Assembly (NCBI RefSeq): GCF_016803395.1
Contig: NZ_JAEVHL010000015.1
Location: 1-64,000 of the forward strand
DNA length: 64,000 bases
Direction: 5' to 3'
Source: Micromonospora tarensis
GTDB taxonomy: Bacteria > Actinomycetota > Actinomycetes > Mycobacteriales > Micromonosporaceae
Below, piece by piece: positions 44,208-54,489 of this stretch. How positions within the stretch are numbered: position 1 is the stretch's first letter; each line of letters opens with the position of its first letter. A program made the position numbers and the translations under genes. The notes below the pieces were generated by a model that saw nothing but the letters and a program-made list of their open reading frames with translations, ran no database searches and had not been told where the DNA came from.

Positions 44208-47045
44208 TCAGCGATCGGCGAGCGAGACATGCCGCGCCAACGCGGCGCGGGTCGGTACACCGAGCTTGACGAAGATCCGGGCCACGTGCGACTCCACCGT
44301 CCGGGTGCTGAGGAACAACCGGGTGGCGATGGCGCGGTTGCTGAGTCCCTCGGAGACCATGACGGCAATCTCCCGTTCCCGCGCGGACAACGGGTCTGGC
44401 CGGTCCTCCCGAGAGCGGGGGTGAGCGGCGGCGAACCGCCGCTGCAGGTTGGTCGCCCGGCCCACCAGCCAGTCCGCCCCGCACCATCCGAGTCGCTGCT
44501 TGGCCACCGCGAGGGTCTGCCGGCTGCCCGGCAGGTCGCCGGCGTGATGCAGCATCGTGGCCAGGGTCACCAGGGTCTGCCCCTCCCGCAGTGGCTGATG
44601 GGTGAGCGCCGCGGAGCTGGCCGCCAGCCGGGCGGCGTCCACCGCCGCCACCAGGTCCCCGCGCTTCGCCAACAACTCCGCCCGCGCCTGCCCGACCGTC
44701 GCCGTCTCACCGCGCAACCCATTGCGCTGCGCCGACTCGGCGGCTCGGGCCAACTGCTTCTCAGCCTCGGCGAGGTCGCCGCGAAGCACCTGGGCCCGGG
44801 CCGCGAGGGCCAACCCTTCCGCGGTCGCCACCGGCACACCGTCGTCCAGTAGCAGCGCCAGCGCGGGCTCCGGTTGGCTCAACTCGATCAGTGCCGCGGC
44901 GAGCCCGACCCGGGCCATCGAATGCCACCATGGCGAGCGCAGCGGTTCGCTGACCCGCAGCTCGGCAAGGGGTGCGGCGGCTGCGGCGGGGCCATCGCGC
45001 CAGACGAGCAACGGCACCCGAATGGCCATCGCGAACCGTCGCAGCTCGTCGCTGCCCACTGCCCCGGCGATCTCCTCGGCATCCTCGGCATCACGCTGCG
45101 CCTGCCGCAGATCACCGAGCCGGCCGTGCAGGACCGCTCGCACCAGGTACAGCTCGGGCAGGACGTGGCCGCGGCCGTACCTTCGGGCGACCCGGAAGCC
45201 CCGCGCCAGGTGCCGTGGCGCCGCGTCCTGCGCCTCGCCCAACAGCTCCGTCCAGACCAGCGCCGGGACAAGGTCGATCACGTCGCGTAGTGCCCCGTCG
45301 TCGAGGCCGTCCACGGCCCACTGGGCACGGGAGAGCTGCCCGCCGGCATCGGCTCCGGACCGCCGGTCGAGCAGCCAGGCCAGGGCCAGCAGGGTGCTCG
45401 CCGCGGCGGCCATCCCACGACGACCGTCCCGCTCGGCCAACCCACCCGCCCGGGCCGCGTTGTCCGCCGCGTCCGCGAACCGTCCGGCCAGGATCTCCGT
45501 GGTCGCCAACTCCAGACGCAAGGTGGCCTCCGTGCGGGCGCCGGCGTCCTCCAACCGGGACAGTTCGCCGGACAACAACGCCCGCGCCTCGCTGACGCGG
45601 CCCAGCATCCGTTCGGTCGCCGCCAGCAGTTCGGTCGCCGCACACCGGTACCTCGGTGCCTCGCCGATCAGTTCGTGCAGGATCTGCTGGCTCTCGCCCA
45701 GACTGCCGGAGATGATCAGCGCCCGGGCCAGCGTCAGTTGCAGAGCCGCGCGGCGGTCGGCCGTGTCGCCGCGCTCGGGGATGATCCGCAGCGCGACCCG
45801 CAACCAGCGGACGCTGGTGCCGGGCGCACTGTCGAGCGCTGCCTCGGCCGCCGCCGCCAGCACCTCGGCGGCCTGTTCGGCTCCGGCGCGCGCGCAGTGC
45901 TCCAGGTGCTGCGCCTGCCGGACCGGGCCGGCGCCCTCCTCGGCCAGGTGCCGGGCCATCCGGCCATGCGCGGCCATCCGCCAGGCCGCCCCGGCGCTCT
46001 GGTAGGCGGCCGCTCGGAGCAACGGATGACGGAACACGATCCGACCGTCCGCCTGCTGGAGGATCCTCCGCCGGACGAGGCCGTCCAGGGCGGTGATCAC
46101 CACGGCCGGTGAGACCCCGGCGACCCGGGCGACGAGCGCGGGATCACAGTCCTCTCCGGCGACCGCCGCGGCCTGCACGGTCAGCCGCTCCGCGCCGGAC
46201 AGGACGCACAGCTCGGCGCTGATCAGCGCGTCGAGGGCGGCTGCGACGCGGTGGTCCGCCACCGCCGGCGCGGAGTCGGCGTCGAACACGACCTCATCCG
46301 TGCCGGCCGCGAGGATCTCCAGATAGAGGGGGTTGCCGCAGCTGACCTCGTACAACACCCGGCGTCGGTGCGGCGGGATCTCCGGGAGCCAGGCGTCAAC
46401 CGCCAACGGCGAGAGCGGACCGAGGACCAGCCGGGTCGGCACGGGCTCAGCACGGCCGAGTTGCAGGGCGAGCCGTACCGGGCACTGCCCGCTGCGGTAG
46501 GCCAGGACGAAGATGACCGGACCGTCCGCGGGGTGGCGTACCAGGTGGTCCAGAAGTTCGACGGACCCCTCGTCGGCCCAGTGCACGTCGTCGAGCACCA
46601 CGACCAGGCCGCCGCCCCCAGCCGTCTCGGTGAGCAGTTCCCGTACGGTCCGATAGAGCTGGTGACGTTCGGCGTCAAGGACGGCCGGTGCGGCGCCGGT
46701 GGTACGCCAGGTAGCGCCGACCGAGTGCGCGAGCTGCACCAGGGGCTCGCACTCGGGACGGCGTCGATTGTCGAAGTGCCGCGGTCCGTCCCCGGCCAGC
46801 GCGTCGAGGAGCAGGCCGAAGGGCAGCCCCACCTCGAACTGGCTGGCGCGGCCGTGTAGCACGGCATAGCCGCGCTCGATCGCGGTGTCCATGAACTCGG
46901 CGAGAAGTCGACTCTTCCCGATTCCGGTGTCACCCTCGACCGTCACGACAATGGAGCGACGGGGTGGTTCGGCGATTGTCTTTTCCAACAGGACGCGCTC
47001 GTCCTCACGGCCGACCAACCGATCTTGTGCGACCAATTGCCCCAT
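44208..47045 (-). CDS. LAL-type LuxR regulator 1
   Basis: 945 residues from the ATG at 47045 (MGQLVAQDRLVGRED; AGG at 5 nt); a GTG at 47087 is open but has no ribosome site. The STAND/AAA ATPase part has Walker A GDTGIGKSRLLAEF and Walker B LVVVLDDVHWADEG. A long TPR-like helical middle follows. The C-terminal LuxR helix-turn-helix is LSAREREIAVMVSEGLSNRA with TRTVESHVARIFVKLG. Large ATP-binding LuxR regulators are common pathway activators in actinomycete biosynthetic clusters. It is encoded convergent to the biosynthetic operon, beside a second LAL of the same build. Confidence 0.93.
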   Translation of the reverse strand: MGQLVAQDRLVGREDERVLLEKTIAEPPRRSIVVTVEGDTGIGKSRLLAEFMDTAIERGYAVLHGRASQFEVGLPFGLLLDALAGDGPRHFDNRRRPECEPLVQLAHSVGATWRTTGAAPAVLDAERHQLYRTVRELLTETAGGGGLVVVLDDVHWADEGSVELLDHLVRHPADGPVIFVLAYRSGQCPVRLALQLGRAEPVPTRLVLGPLSPLAVDAWLPEIPPHRRRVLYEVSCGNPLYLEILAAGTDEVVFDADSAPAVADHRVAAALDALISAELCVLSGAERLTVQAAAVAGEDCDPALVARVAGVSPAVVITALDGLVRRRILQQADGRIVFRHPLLRAAAYQSAGAAWRMAAHGRMARHLAEEGAGPVRQAQHLEHCARAGAEQAAEVLAAAAEAALDSAPGTSVRWLRVALRIIPERGDTADRRAALQLTLARALIISGSLGESQQILHELIGEAPRYRCAATELLAATERMLGRVSEARALLSGELSRLEDAGARTEATLRLELATTEILAGRFADAADNAARAGGLAERDGRRGMAAAASTLLALAWLLDRRSGADAGGQLSRAQWAVDGLDDGALRDVIDLVPALVWTELLGEAQDAAPRHLARGFRVARRYGRGHVLPELYLVRAVLHGRLGDLRQAQRDAEDAEEIAGAVGSDELRRFAMAIRVPLLVWRDGPAAAAAPLAELRVSEPLRSPWWHSMARVGLAAALIELSQPEPALALLLDDGVPVATAEGLALAARAQVLRGDLAEAEKQLARAAESAQRNGLRGETATVGQARAELLAKRGDLVAAVDAARLAASSAALTHQPLREGQTLVTLATMLHHAGDLPGSRQTLAVAKQRLGWCGADWLVGRATNLQRRFAAAHPRSREDRPDPLSAREREIAVMVSEGLSNRAIATRLFLSTRTVESHVARIFVKLGVPTRAALARHVSLADR

Positions 47046-47166
47046 CTCAGCCTGTCCCCGTTCTTCGGCCCAACGCGGGCGATCCACAGGAGAGAGGCTG
47101 CCGGTCCAACCCGGTAGCGAACATCCGCAAGACTACGCAACACAACGTCCACAGTGGTCTGACGGG

Positions 47167-50006
47167 TCATTGACCAGCGGTCGACTCCGCTGTGACCATC
47201 CGTGCGACGGCGGCCCGGCTGCTCACGCCGAGCTTGGCGAAGATGCGGTTCAGGTGCGACTCCACCGTGCGGGGGCTGAGGAACAGCTGGCCGGCGATCT
47301 GCGGGCTGGTCAAACCCTGGGCCACCAGTTCGGCGATCTCACGCTCGCGGCCGGACAACCGGTCCCGGTCAGCCTCACGGGGCTGGCGCGCCCCGGTGCG
47401 ACGCTGCTCACGCCCGACCCAGTTGCTGAGCCACGGCGCGCCGCAGCCGTCAAACGCCTCGCGGGCCCGACCCAACTGGTCTCTCGCCGCCGCCTGGTCG
47501 CCGGAGCGGGCCAGGATATCGGCGACCACCGTCCGGGCAAGCCCTTCGCCGAGGGGCAGCCGGACGGCCTCGAACTGCTCGACCGCGTTCATGCCCGCCG
47601 CGCGGGCCTGCGCGTACCGGCCTTCGGCCGCGTACAACACCGCCTGGTTGCGTGCCACGCAGCCGAACTGGGCAGGCGGCGCCCCGGTTTCCGCAACCGC
47701 CACCGCGCGCTCGTACCACTCCCAACCGGCCGCGAGATCACCGCACGCCACCTCCGCCTGCGACCGGAGCGCGTAGACCGACGGCGCGTACGGGCCCAAC
47801 CCAGCCGGTTCGGCGCTCACCCGCTCGGCCAACAGGTCGCGGCAGGCACCGATCTGGTTGACGAAGTAGAGCACCTCGGCGTGGTGCTGATCGGCGATCC
47901 CGCGCCACCACGCCGAGCGGATGCTCCGCTGTTGGCGCAGCTCGGCGAGGATCGGCAGGGCCGCATCCGCACCCTGCTGCCAGAGCAGCGGCCGGGACTT
48001 GAGCGCCAGGGTGAAGGCCCGCAACTCCGGGCTGTCGATGTGCTGGGCGGTCTCCTCACCGTCCTCCACGTCGGCCAGCGCCAGCGCCGCCTGTCCGGTG
48101 CGGGCGTGGACTATCGACCGCACCAGGTAGAGCTGCGACACCTCGTGGGCGGTACGTCCGTAGCTGCGCGCCATCCGCAGACCGCGCTCCACGTGCCGCA
48201 GCGCGTCGTGGTGCTGGTCGACCAGGAACTCGGCCCAGGCCAGCGCCGCCACCATGCCCAGATCGTCGCGAAGTTGCACGTCGGTCAGCGCGTCAACACC
48301 GAGGCGCGCCTCCTCCAGCAGCGCGTACCCCCGGCTGAATCGACACTGATAGAGCTCGCTGAGCGCCAGCAACGTGGTAGCCGCGGCCGGAATGCCAGGT
48401 CGCGTGCCGGTACCGGCCAGCGCGACCGCCTGGCTGGCCCGCTCGGCTCCGGCGCGCCAGTTTCCCTGCAGCATTTCGGTGGCGGCGAACTCGACCAGCA
48501 GGCCGGCTCTGGCGTCGCTGCCGTCCACATCGGCCTGAACCAGCGCGGCGCCGAGCAACGCACGGGCCTCGGCCAGTTGACCGACCGCCCGTTCGGTGAC
48601 CGCCAGCAGTTCCACCGCCCGGTACCGCAACGTGCTGTCGCCGGCGACCAGGGAGTGCAGGATCTCCCGGGTTTCGCCGAGCTGTCCCGTTCTGATCAGC
48701 GCGTTCGCCAGCAGCAGGCTCAGCTCGGCCCGCCGCTCGGTCAGCGCAGCACCGTCCGGCATGGCCCGCAACGCCGTCCGCAGCCAGCAGACCGTCGTCG
48801 CCGGGGCGGTCTCCAGGACCACGGCCGCCGCCGTGGCCAGCAACTCCGCCCCGGCCAGGTCACCGGGGCGCACCGCGTGCCGCAGGTGCTCCGCCCGGCG
48901 GTACAGCGGTGCGCCTGCCGGGTCAGGTACGCCGCCGCGCGGCCGTGCGCGGCGGCTCGCCAGGCCGGCCCCGCCATCTGGTACGCGGCCGCCCGCACGA
49001 GCGGGTGCCGGAACGTCAGCTGCCCGTCCGCGACCCGCAACACGTCGCGTGTCACGAGTTCGTCCAGCGCCGCCTGCGCCTGCTCCTCCGGGACATCGGC
49101 CACCGCCGCGACGAGCGCGGCGTCGAACTCGGCGCCGGTGACCGCCGCGGCGTGCGCGGCCAGTCGCGACGAGCCACTCAGGGACTGCAGGTCACGAGCG
49201 ATCAAGACGTCCAGCCCGACCGCGGCCTGCCCGCCGTCACCGGTGACCGGTGTCCGGCTGCCCAACTCTTCCACCACCCGAGGGGGAAGCTGACCCAGGA
49301 TCTCCAGATAGAGCGGGTTGCCGCCACCGGCCTGGTACAGCCGCCGCCGGTAGGCTGCCGGCCGGCCGGACAGCAGCAGGTCGGCGTCGGCGGGCGACAG
49401 CGGACCCAGCGGCATCTGCACCACCGACGCTCGGGTGGTGGCCAGCGAACGGATCAACTGAGCCGGAAGACGCCCGGTACGGACGGCGAGGACGGTGATC
49501 ACCGACGCGCGGGGCGGGTGCCGGACCAGATAGTCGATCAGCGCGATCGAGGCGTCATCCGCCCACTGCACGTCATCCAGCAGGAGGAGCAGCGGCGAGG
49601 TCGTGGCGCTGGTCTCCAGCACGGTGCGGATCTTCCCGTGCAACTGGTGCCGCTCCACCGCGCCGGCCGGACCGCTCGGCCGGGCCGGTGCGGCGAGCGC
49701 GGCCCGCATGCGGGCCGCGTGGCGCGCCAGAGACGGGTGCCTGTCCGCGTCGCCGAGCAGGTCGAGAACCAGTCCGAGCGGGGCACTGCGCTCGAACTCG
49801 GTGGCCCGACCGACGAGCGCCGGCCGGTCGGCCGCCAACCGGGCGAACGTGGCGAGGAGCTGAGACTTTCCGATGCCCGGTTCGCCGGTCACCACGACGA
49901 ACACCGGAACTCCCGGCGCGGTCATCAGCTGGCGCATCCGGGCCACCTCGGCGTTTCGTCCGAGTAGGCCGTGGCGCACGTCCACGTCCGCGTTCGAGGC
50001 AATCAT
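47167..50006 (-). CDS. LAL-type LuxR regulator 2, split by an apparent 1-bp frameshift
   Basis: The same architecture as the LAL downstream. The N-terminal part (start ATG 50006, GGAGG with 8-nt spacing) has Walker A GEPGIGKSQLLATF and LLLLLDDVQWADD. The C-terminal part ends in a LuxR helix-turn-helix (LSGREREIAELVAQGLTSPQ, PRTVESHLNRIFAKLG). The first frame becomes nonsense after AAAYLTRQ, and the natural continuation (PLYRRAEHLRHAVRPGDLAG) is one frame over. Adding one base in the G/C run at 48918-48922 restores one ORF of about 946 codons. If the gap is real, only a truncated ATPase domain and perhaps a re-initiated fragment are made. The feature spans the reconstructed gene. Confidence 0.85.
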
Positions 50007-50088
50007 TCGCACGACCTCCCCGCCAAGACCATATCGGACGGGAAGCCAATCACATCCGGGATCTTGTCGTCAGCCAGCCGCGGTGATC

Positions 50089-50122
50089 GGCGGTCGCGCT
50101 CCGCCGCGGCAGAGCGACCGCC
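50089..50122 (-). terminator. Possible hairpin terminator after the ferredoxin gene
   Basis: Inverted repeat GGCGGTCGCGCTC (50089-50101) / GAGCGACCGCC (50112-50122) with a 2-nt bulge, about 70 nt beyond the ferredoxin stop and before the LAL 2 start region. Confidence 0.45.
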
Positions 50123-50192
50123 TCGTCGCCGAGCTGCCGAACTTCCGCACCTGCCCAGCCCACCGCTGCAGACGGCCGGGCTCTATGTCAGG

Positions 50193-50420
50193 TCACTCCT
50201 GCGGCGCGATCAGCCGGTCGTCGGTGGCGTCGCGGACCGTGATCGCCTCCACCGGGCACGAGTCGGCGGCGTCGAGGATGACCTCGGCCGGGGCGACGAC
50301 GTCGGCCCGCGGCGCGGACCGGCCGTCGACCAGCCGGAAGTGCTCGGGCGCGGTACCGGCGCAGATGCTCGTGCCGATGCAGCGACGCGCGTCCACCCCG
50401 ATCCGCCAGGCGGTACTCAC
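50193..50420 (-). CDS. [3Fe-4S] ferredoxin, P450 partner
   Basis: 75 residues from a GTG that overlaps the P450 stop (GTGA), so translation is coupled. Cluster ligands: RCIGTSICAGTAPEHF (Cys-x5-Cys) and DSCPVEAI (third Cys before Pro), the actinomycete P450-type 3Fe-4S pattern. It passes electrons from a ferredoxin reductase, not encoded here, to the P450. Confidence 0.92.
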   Translation of the reverse strand: MSTAWRIGVDARRCIGTSICAGTAPEHFRLVDGRSAPRADVVAPAEVILDAADSCPVEAITVRDATDDRLIAPQE

Positions 50421-51646
50421 CAGGCCACCGGCATGCCGAGCAGACCCCGCACCAACATGCCGCGCTTCCACTCCAGCTCGGCGTCCGGTACGGCCAGCCG
50501 CAATCCGGGCAGGCGAGTCACCACTGTGGCGACGGCGACCTGCAACTCCATCCGGGCCAGCTGCGCGCCGACGCAGTGGTGTACGCCGTGCCCGAACCCC
50601 AGGTGTGGGTTCTGCCCGCGGTCGAAATCGAGGCGGTCCGGGTCGGCGAAGACGCTACCGTCCCGATTCGCCGACGACAGTGAGCCGAGAACCGGCTCAC
50701 CGGCCCGGACCAGCACCCCGCCGACCTCGACGTCCTCCTTGGCGTACCGGGCGAAGGAGGAGCCGACGCCGAGTGGCACGTACCGCAGCAGCTCCTCGAC
50801 CGCGGCCGGCACCAGCGACGGGTCAGCTCGCAGCCGGGCGAGCTGGTCCGGATTGTGCAGCAGGACGTAGACGAAGTTGGGGATCTGGGTCACCGTGGTC
50901 TCGTGGCCGGCCGCGAGCAGCCCGCCGGCCAGCTCCACCAGCTCGGTCTCGCTGAGCCGGTCCTGATTCTCGTCGCGGGCCCGCACCAACGCGCCGAGCA
51001 GGTCGTCGATCCCGGGCTCGCGGCGGCGTTCGGCGACCAAACCACCGATGTAGCCCCAGAGACTGTTCAGGTACTCCTGGATCGTCTCCAGGGGCAGGGA
51101 GGTGGTCGAGACGATCGCCTCGGACCAGACGTGGAACCGGTCGCGGTCGGCGTACGGGACTCCGAGCAGCTCGCAGATCACCTGGATCGGCAGCGGCGTG
51201 GCGACGTGCTCCACCAGGTCGGCCGGAGGACCGTGCCGGACCATGTCGTCGACCAGCGCGTCGGCGATCTCCTGGGTGCGGGGCCGCAGCGCCTCGACCC
51301 GACGTGCCGTGAACGCCTTCGCCACCAACCGGCGCAGCCGAGTGTGGTCGGGCGGGTCCATGGTCAGCATGCCGCTGTACTGCTGGCGCGGGGTGAGCCT
51401 GGGCTCGTCGCGCTGAACGGCCGGGGCGCGGCCGAACCGGACGTCGCCGAGGACGGTGCGGACGTCCTCGTACCGGGTGGCGAGCCACGCCTCCTCACCG
51501 TAGGGAAGCTTCACCCGGGTCATCGGCTCGTTCTCGCGCAGCTCGCCATAGGTCGGGTCGACGACGAGGCGGTCGGGCACACTGAACGGGTACGGCCGCG
51601 CGGGCGGAACGGTTCGACTTCCGGTGCTCTGCGCGCTCTCCGTCAT
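50417..51646 (-). CDS. Cytochrome P450 (CYP105-like bacterial class)
   Basis: 409 residues from the ATG at 51646 (AAGGGA upstream); the open frame to 51691 has no support. I-helix LAAGHETTV, K-helix ExxR in VEELLRYV, and haem loop FGHGVHHCVGAQLARME with the axial Cys. MDPPDHTRLRRLVAKAFT is typical of soluble actinobacterial P450s. Paired with the ferredoxin. It lies 16 kb from the precursor gene beyond the two LAL regulators; it may tailor the RiPP or belong to another pathway. The CYP105-like label is by general look only. Confidence 0.93.
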   Translation of the reverse strand: MTESAQSTGSRTVPPARPYPFSVPDRLVVDPTYGELRENEPMTRVKLPYGEEAWLATRYEDVRTVLGDVRFGRAPAVQRDEPRLTPRQQYSGMLTMDPPDHTRLRRLVAKAFTARRVEALRPRTQEIADALVDDMVRHGPPADLVEHVATPLPIQVICELLGVPYADRDRFHVWSEAIVSTTSLPLETIQEYLNSLWGYIGGLVAERRREPGIDDLLGALVRARDENQDRLSETELVELAGGLLAAGHETTVTQIPNFVYVLLHNPDQLARLRADPSLVPAAVEELLRYVPLGVGSSFARYAKEDVEVGGVLVRAGEPVLGSLSSANRDGSVFADPDRLDFDRGQNPHLGFGHGVHHCVGAQLARMELQVAVATVVTRLPGLRLAVPDAELEWKRGMLVRGLLGMPVAW

Positions 51647-52002
51647 CCGGATTCCCTTCGTCGAGACGCCATGAACCTCAAGCCGCACCACGTTCGTCGC
51701 GGTGCCGGCTTGTCAGCGTCCAGGGCTTGCGAACAGCACATATCAACGCTCAGTAATGCATCGGTATCGGATCGTAGCGAGAGATGTCGATGATCGCCAT
51801 GGCAGTCGACCCGCCTCCGCACGCGGACGCGCAATCTCATCCCACGGTGAAGTGTCTGTCCCCGCCCGGGCGCTCCAGTTCGTCGGAAACGGCGACGGCG
51901 AGGTCCTCCGCAGAGACTCGGGACGCACCGCCGGCACCGGTGATGTGGTGCCCGTTGGTACGGACCGGTGCGGGTTCCGCGCGGGTCATAGGATCCGCTC
52001 CC
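51647..52002 (-). other. Intergenic region between divergent genes
   Basis: 356 bp separating the P450 and DUF1963-like starts. The region around 51725-51790 is richer in A+T and should hold the P450 promoter. An open frame on the plus strand from 51784 merges into the next gene but has no ribosome site or family match. No motif identified. Confidence 0.4.
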
Positions 52003-52998
52003 ATGGTCCGCACCACGCCTCCGCGTCCCCTGGACATCACCGCGCTCTTCCCCGAACTGCGGGAACATTCCATCACCGCAACCCGCCTGCATCCCCGACC
52101 CGGCGCTCCGACCGTCACGGACAGCTCGGTCGGCGGACCACTGCTGTGGCCGGCCGACGAGGTGTGGCCGGTCTGCGACGACGCCGGGGCGCACGAGCCA
52201 TGGAACCTGACGACCCCGGCCGCCCTGCACCGCAGGCGGGAGATCCTCGCGATCGCAGACGCCCGGGAGTCGCTGCCGGGCGGGGACTTCCTGACTGCGG
52301 AGGAGCGGGCCGAGCTCGACGCGGCCGACGCTCTGGACCTGGATGACCTGATCGAGGATCCCATCCCGTTGGTCCCGGTCGCGCAGCTGTACCGACGAGA
52401 TGTCCCGGACTACGCCGGTCCGGACGGCACCGACCTGCTCCAGGTGCTGTGGTGCCCGGTGGACCACTCGGATCGGCACTACAGCCCTCGCGTCTTCCTC
52501 TACTGGCGCGACAGTTCCGCCGTCGGCGTCGGCCCGCTGCTTGAAGCGCCTCCCGAGCCGCCCGTGATCAGCGACATGTACCTGCCGGTCCCGTGCGTGG
52601 TGCACCCTGAGCAGGTCCGCGAGTACCAGTACGCCGATCTGCTCCCCGATGACCTACGCGAGCGGCTCGACGAGTGGGATGACGACGAAGACGAGAGCCG
52701 CGCCCACTATCAGAGCGACTTGTCGCTGGCGCCGGGGTGGAAGGTCGGCGGGTACGCGAACTGGTCACTGACCGATCCGTACCCGATGAATTGCGCTGCC
52801 TGCGGCACCACGATGACCTTGATTTTCACTGTGGATTCGGGCGACTGGAACGGCATGCATTGCAGCTGGCGCCCGTCCGAGGAGAACCCGACCGCCTCCC
52901 CAGACACCGTCGGCGTGCAAATCGGGCGTGGCTACTCGCTGTACACCTTCCGCTGCCCCGAATCATTCGATCATCCCCCGGCCACCGCCATGCAGTGA
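52003..52998 (+). CDS. DUF1963 (YwqG-like) protein
   Basis: 331 residues from 52003 (MVRTTPPRPLDITALFPELR). Pattern typical of YwqG/DUF1963 proteins: SSVGGPLLWPADEVWPVCDD early, GTDLLQVLWCPVD in the middle, KVGGYANWSLTDPY and a late Cys pair (NCAACGTTMTLIF), ending with YSLYTFRCPES. The family's function is not known; members often sit in loci with SUKH and toxin/immunity genes, as here with the SUKH gene at 53794. Single gene, no clear operon. Confidence 0.75.
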   Translation: MVRTTPPRPLDITALFPELREHSITATRLHPRPGAPTVTDSSVGGPLLWPADEVWPVCDDAGAHEPWNLTTPAALHRRREILAIADARESLPGGDFLTAEERAELDAADALDLDDLIEDPIPLVPVAQLYRRDVPDYAGPDGTDLLQVLWCPVDHSDRHYSPRVFLYWRDSSAVGVGPLLEAPPEPPVISDMYLPVPCVVHPEQVREYQYADLLPDDLRERLDEWDDDEDESRAHYQSDLSLAPGWKVGGYANWSLTDPYPMNCAACGTTMTLIFTVDSGDWNGMHCSWRPSEENPTASPDTVGVQIGRGYSLYTFRCPESFDHPPATAMQ

Positions 52999-53067
52999 CG
53001 CGGTCTTCCGCCATGGTTTGCCAACCTTCGCACGAAACTCGTCAGGGGTGAATGTGAGGATGCCTAC

Positions 53068-53763
53068 GTGGAACAGGCACTGAGTCGGCGGGCGGCCTCG
53101 GACGCGATCAGCGACCAGGGATGGCGGTATCTGCTAGGCGCGTTGCGCACGTCGGTCCCCGTCGGCTCACTGGTCCAGGCAACCGAGGTGGCGGCGCGCG
53201 TGGTGGCGGCGTGCGGTAGCGACGCCGATGGGCACCTACGCGCTGATATCCGGCCAGACCGGGTCGTCTTGACCCTGCAGTCGTTGGATCAGGCGGCGCT
53301 CACCGCTTGCGATATCGACCTCGCGCATCGACTCTCCGCCGCCATGCGGGACGTCGGGCTACGGACGGAGCCTGAGATTGGTACGGGAGCACCGCGGTCG
53401 GTCCAGCTCGTGGAGATCGCTGTCGACGCGCTCGACATCGCAGCGGTCCGACCGTTCTGGAAGGCCGTGCTGGGCTACACGGACGAGGCGGGAGCCGACG
53501 GTCCCAAGGATCCGATCGTCGACCCGGTCGGGCAGGGTCCGGCGATGTGGTTCCAGCAGATGGATCAGCCACGCCCGGACCGGAACCGCATCCACTTCGA
53601 CATCTGCGTCCCGCACGACGAGGCACCACGGCGGATCGAAGCGGCGCTGACGGCCGGTGGCCGACTTGTATCCGCGTCCCATGCTCCCGCCTTCTGGGTT
53701 CTCGCCGATCCCGAGGGTAACGAGGCTTGTGTGACGACCTGGCAGGGCCGAGACGACTCGTAG
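53068..53763 (+). CDS. Fusion of a pterin-dehydratase-like domain with a VOC domain
   Basis: 231 residues, GTG start with GAGGA 8 nt upstream. Residues ~1-100 resemble 4a-hydroxytetrahydrobiopterin dehydratase (PCD/DCoH; RADIRPDRVVLTLQSLDQAAL, DIDLAHRLSAAMRDVGL). Residues ~110-225 are a glyoxalase-like VOC module (VQLVEIAVDALDIAAVRPFW, NRIHFDICVPHDEAPRRI, ending VLADPEGNEACVTTW). The combination is common in actinobacteria and has no established reaction. Convergent with the SUKH gene. Confidence 0.82.
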   Translation: MEQALSRRAASDAISDQGWRYLLGALRTSVPVGSLVQATEVAARVVAACGSDADGHLRADIRPDRVVLTLQSLDQAALTACDIDLAHRLSAAMRDVGLRTEPEIGTGAPRSVQLVEIAVDALDIAAVRPFWKAVLGYTDEAGADGPKDPIVDPVGQGPAMWFQQMDQPRPDRNRIHFDICVPHDEAPRRIEAALTAGGRLVSASHAPAFWVLADPEGNEACVTTWQGRDDS

Positions 53764-53793
53764 ACCGGACGGCCCGGCAACGAGGGTGGCTAT

Positions 53794-54426
53794 TCAGCCC
53801 TGAGGAGCAGGGCGCAAGGGCTCACCATTGAGCTCGGTTGCTTCCCCCGGGCTCCACCAGAGCACGCCATCGATGGTCAGGTGCGGACACCAGACGCCTA
53901 CCGCGCCACCGGTCTCGAGGGCGTCGGCGACCGTCGTCAGGTACGCCCCCAGCGACGGCCAGGCGTCCGAGAAGTCCGCGGGGTTGCTGGTCGGCGCCCA
54001 GCCCACGCTCGCGAATCCGGGTCCGGGTCGCAGGTCGATGACTTGAAGACCGCAGTCGCCGTCCCCGAAGGGAAGCCAACGTTCATGCCACCACGGCTCT
54101 GACTCGGCGCCATGCCGAGCGAAGCCATCGACGTCGGGCGCGATATCCATCCGCATCTGGCGATGCTCCACGATGCCTGCGACGGAGAGCGGAGTCGCTT
54201 CGGGCAGGATGTTCGCCCACTCGGTGAGGCCGTCGTGCCGGCGCAGCGACTCAGCCAGTTCCGCGGGAAACAACAGGCCGAGCTCGGCTTCGGCGGCGGT
54301 GATGGATTCCTGGGCCGCTGGTCGGGCCAGCACATCGATGCTCGCGGGCGGGTGTCGTCGCAACCAGCCCTCAATCCGAACCCACGCCTCCGTCACTGGT
54401 GTCACTGGCGAAGTGTAGGTAACCAT
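53794..54426 (-). CDS. SMI1/KNR4 (SUKH) family protein
   Basis: 210 residues. SUKH pattern: EAELGLLFPAELAESLRRHDG at about residues 45-66, then RWLPFGDGDCGLQVIDLRPG and SLGAYLTTVADALETG. In bacteria many SUKH proteins are immunity proteins for polymorphic toxins; no toxin gene is adjacent, so the role is open. Start context is unclear (MVTYTSPVTPV). Confidence 0.82.
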   Translation of the reverse strand: MVTYTSPVTPVTEAWVRIEGWLRRHPPASIDVLARPAAQESITAAEAELGLLFPAELAESLRRHDGLTEWANILPEATPLSVAGIVEHRQMRMDIAPDVDGFARHGAESEPWWHERWLPFGDGDCGLQVIDLRPGPGFASVGWAPTSNPADFSDAWPSLGAYLTTVADALETGGAVGVWCPHLTIDGVLWWSPGEATELNGEPLRPAPQG

Positions 54427-54489
54427 TCGTCAAGCCGGAGATCTGTTGCATCGTCCGAGCACGCGCCCCCGTTGTCGGCGGGCGGGCGG

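Noticed and set aside
47000..49293. Roughly 800-codon plus-strand ORF opposite the LAL 2 gene
   Set aside because: Low-complexity Arg/Ala/Ser translation without domain; antisense shadow of the regulator.
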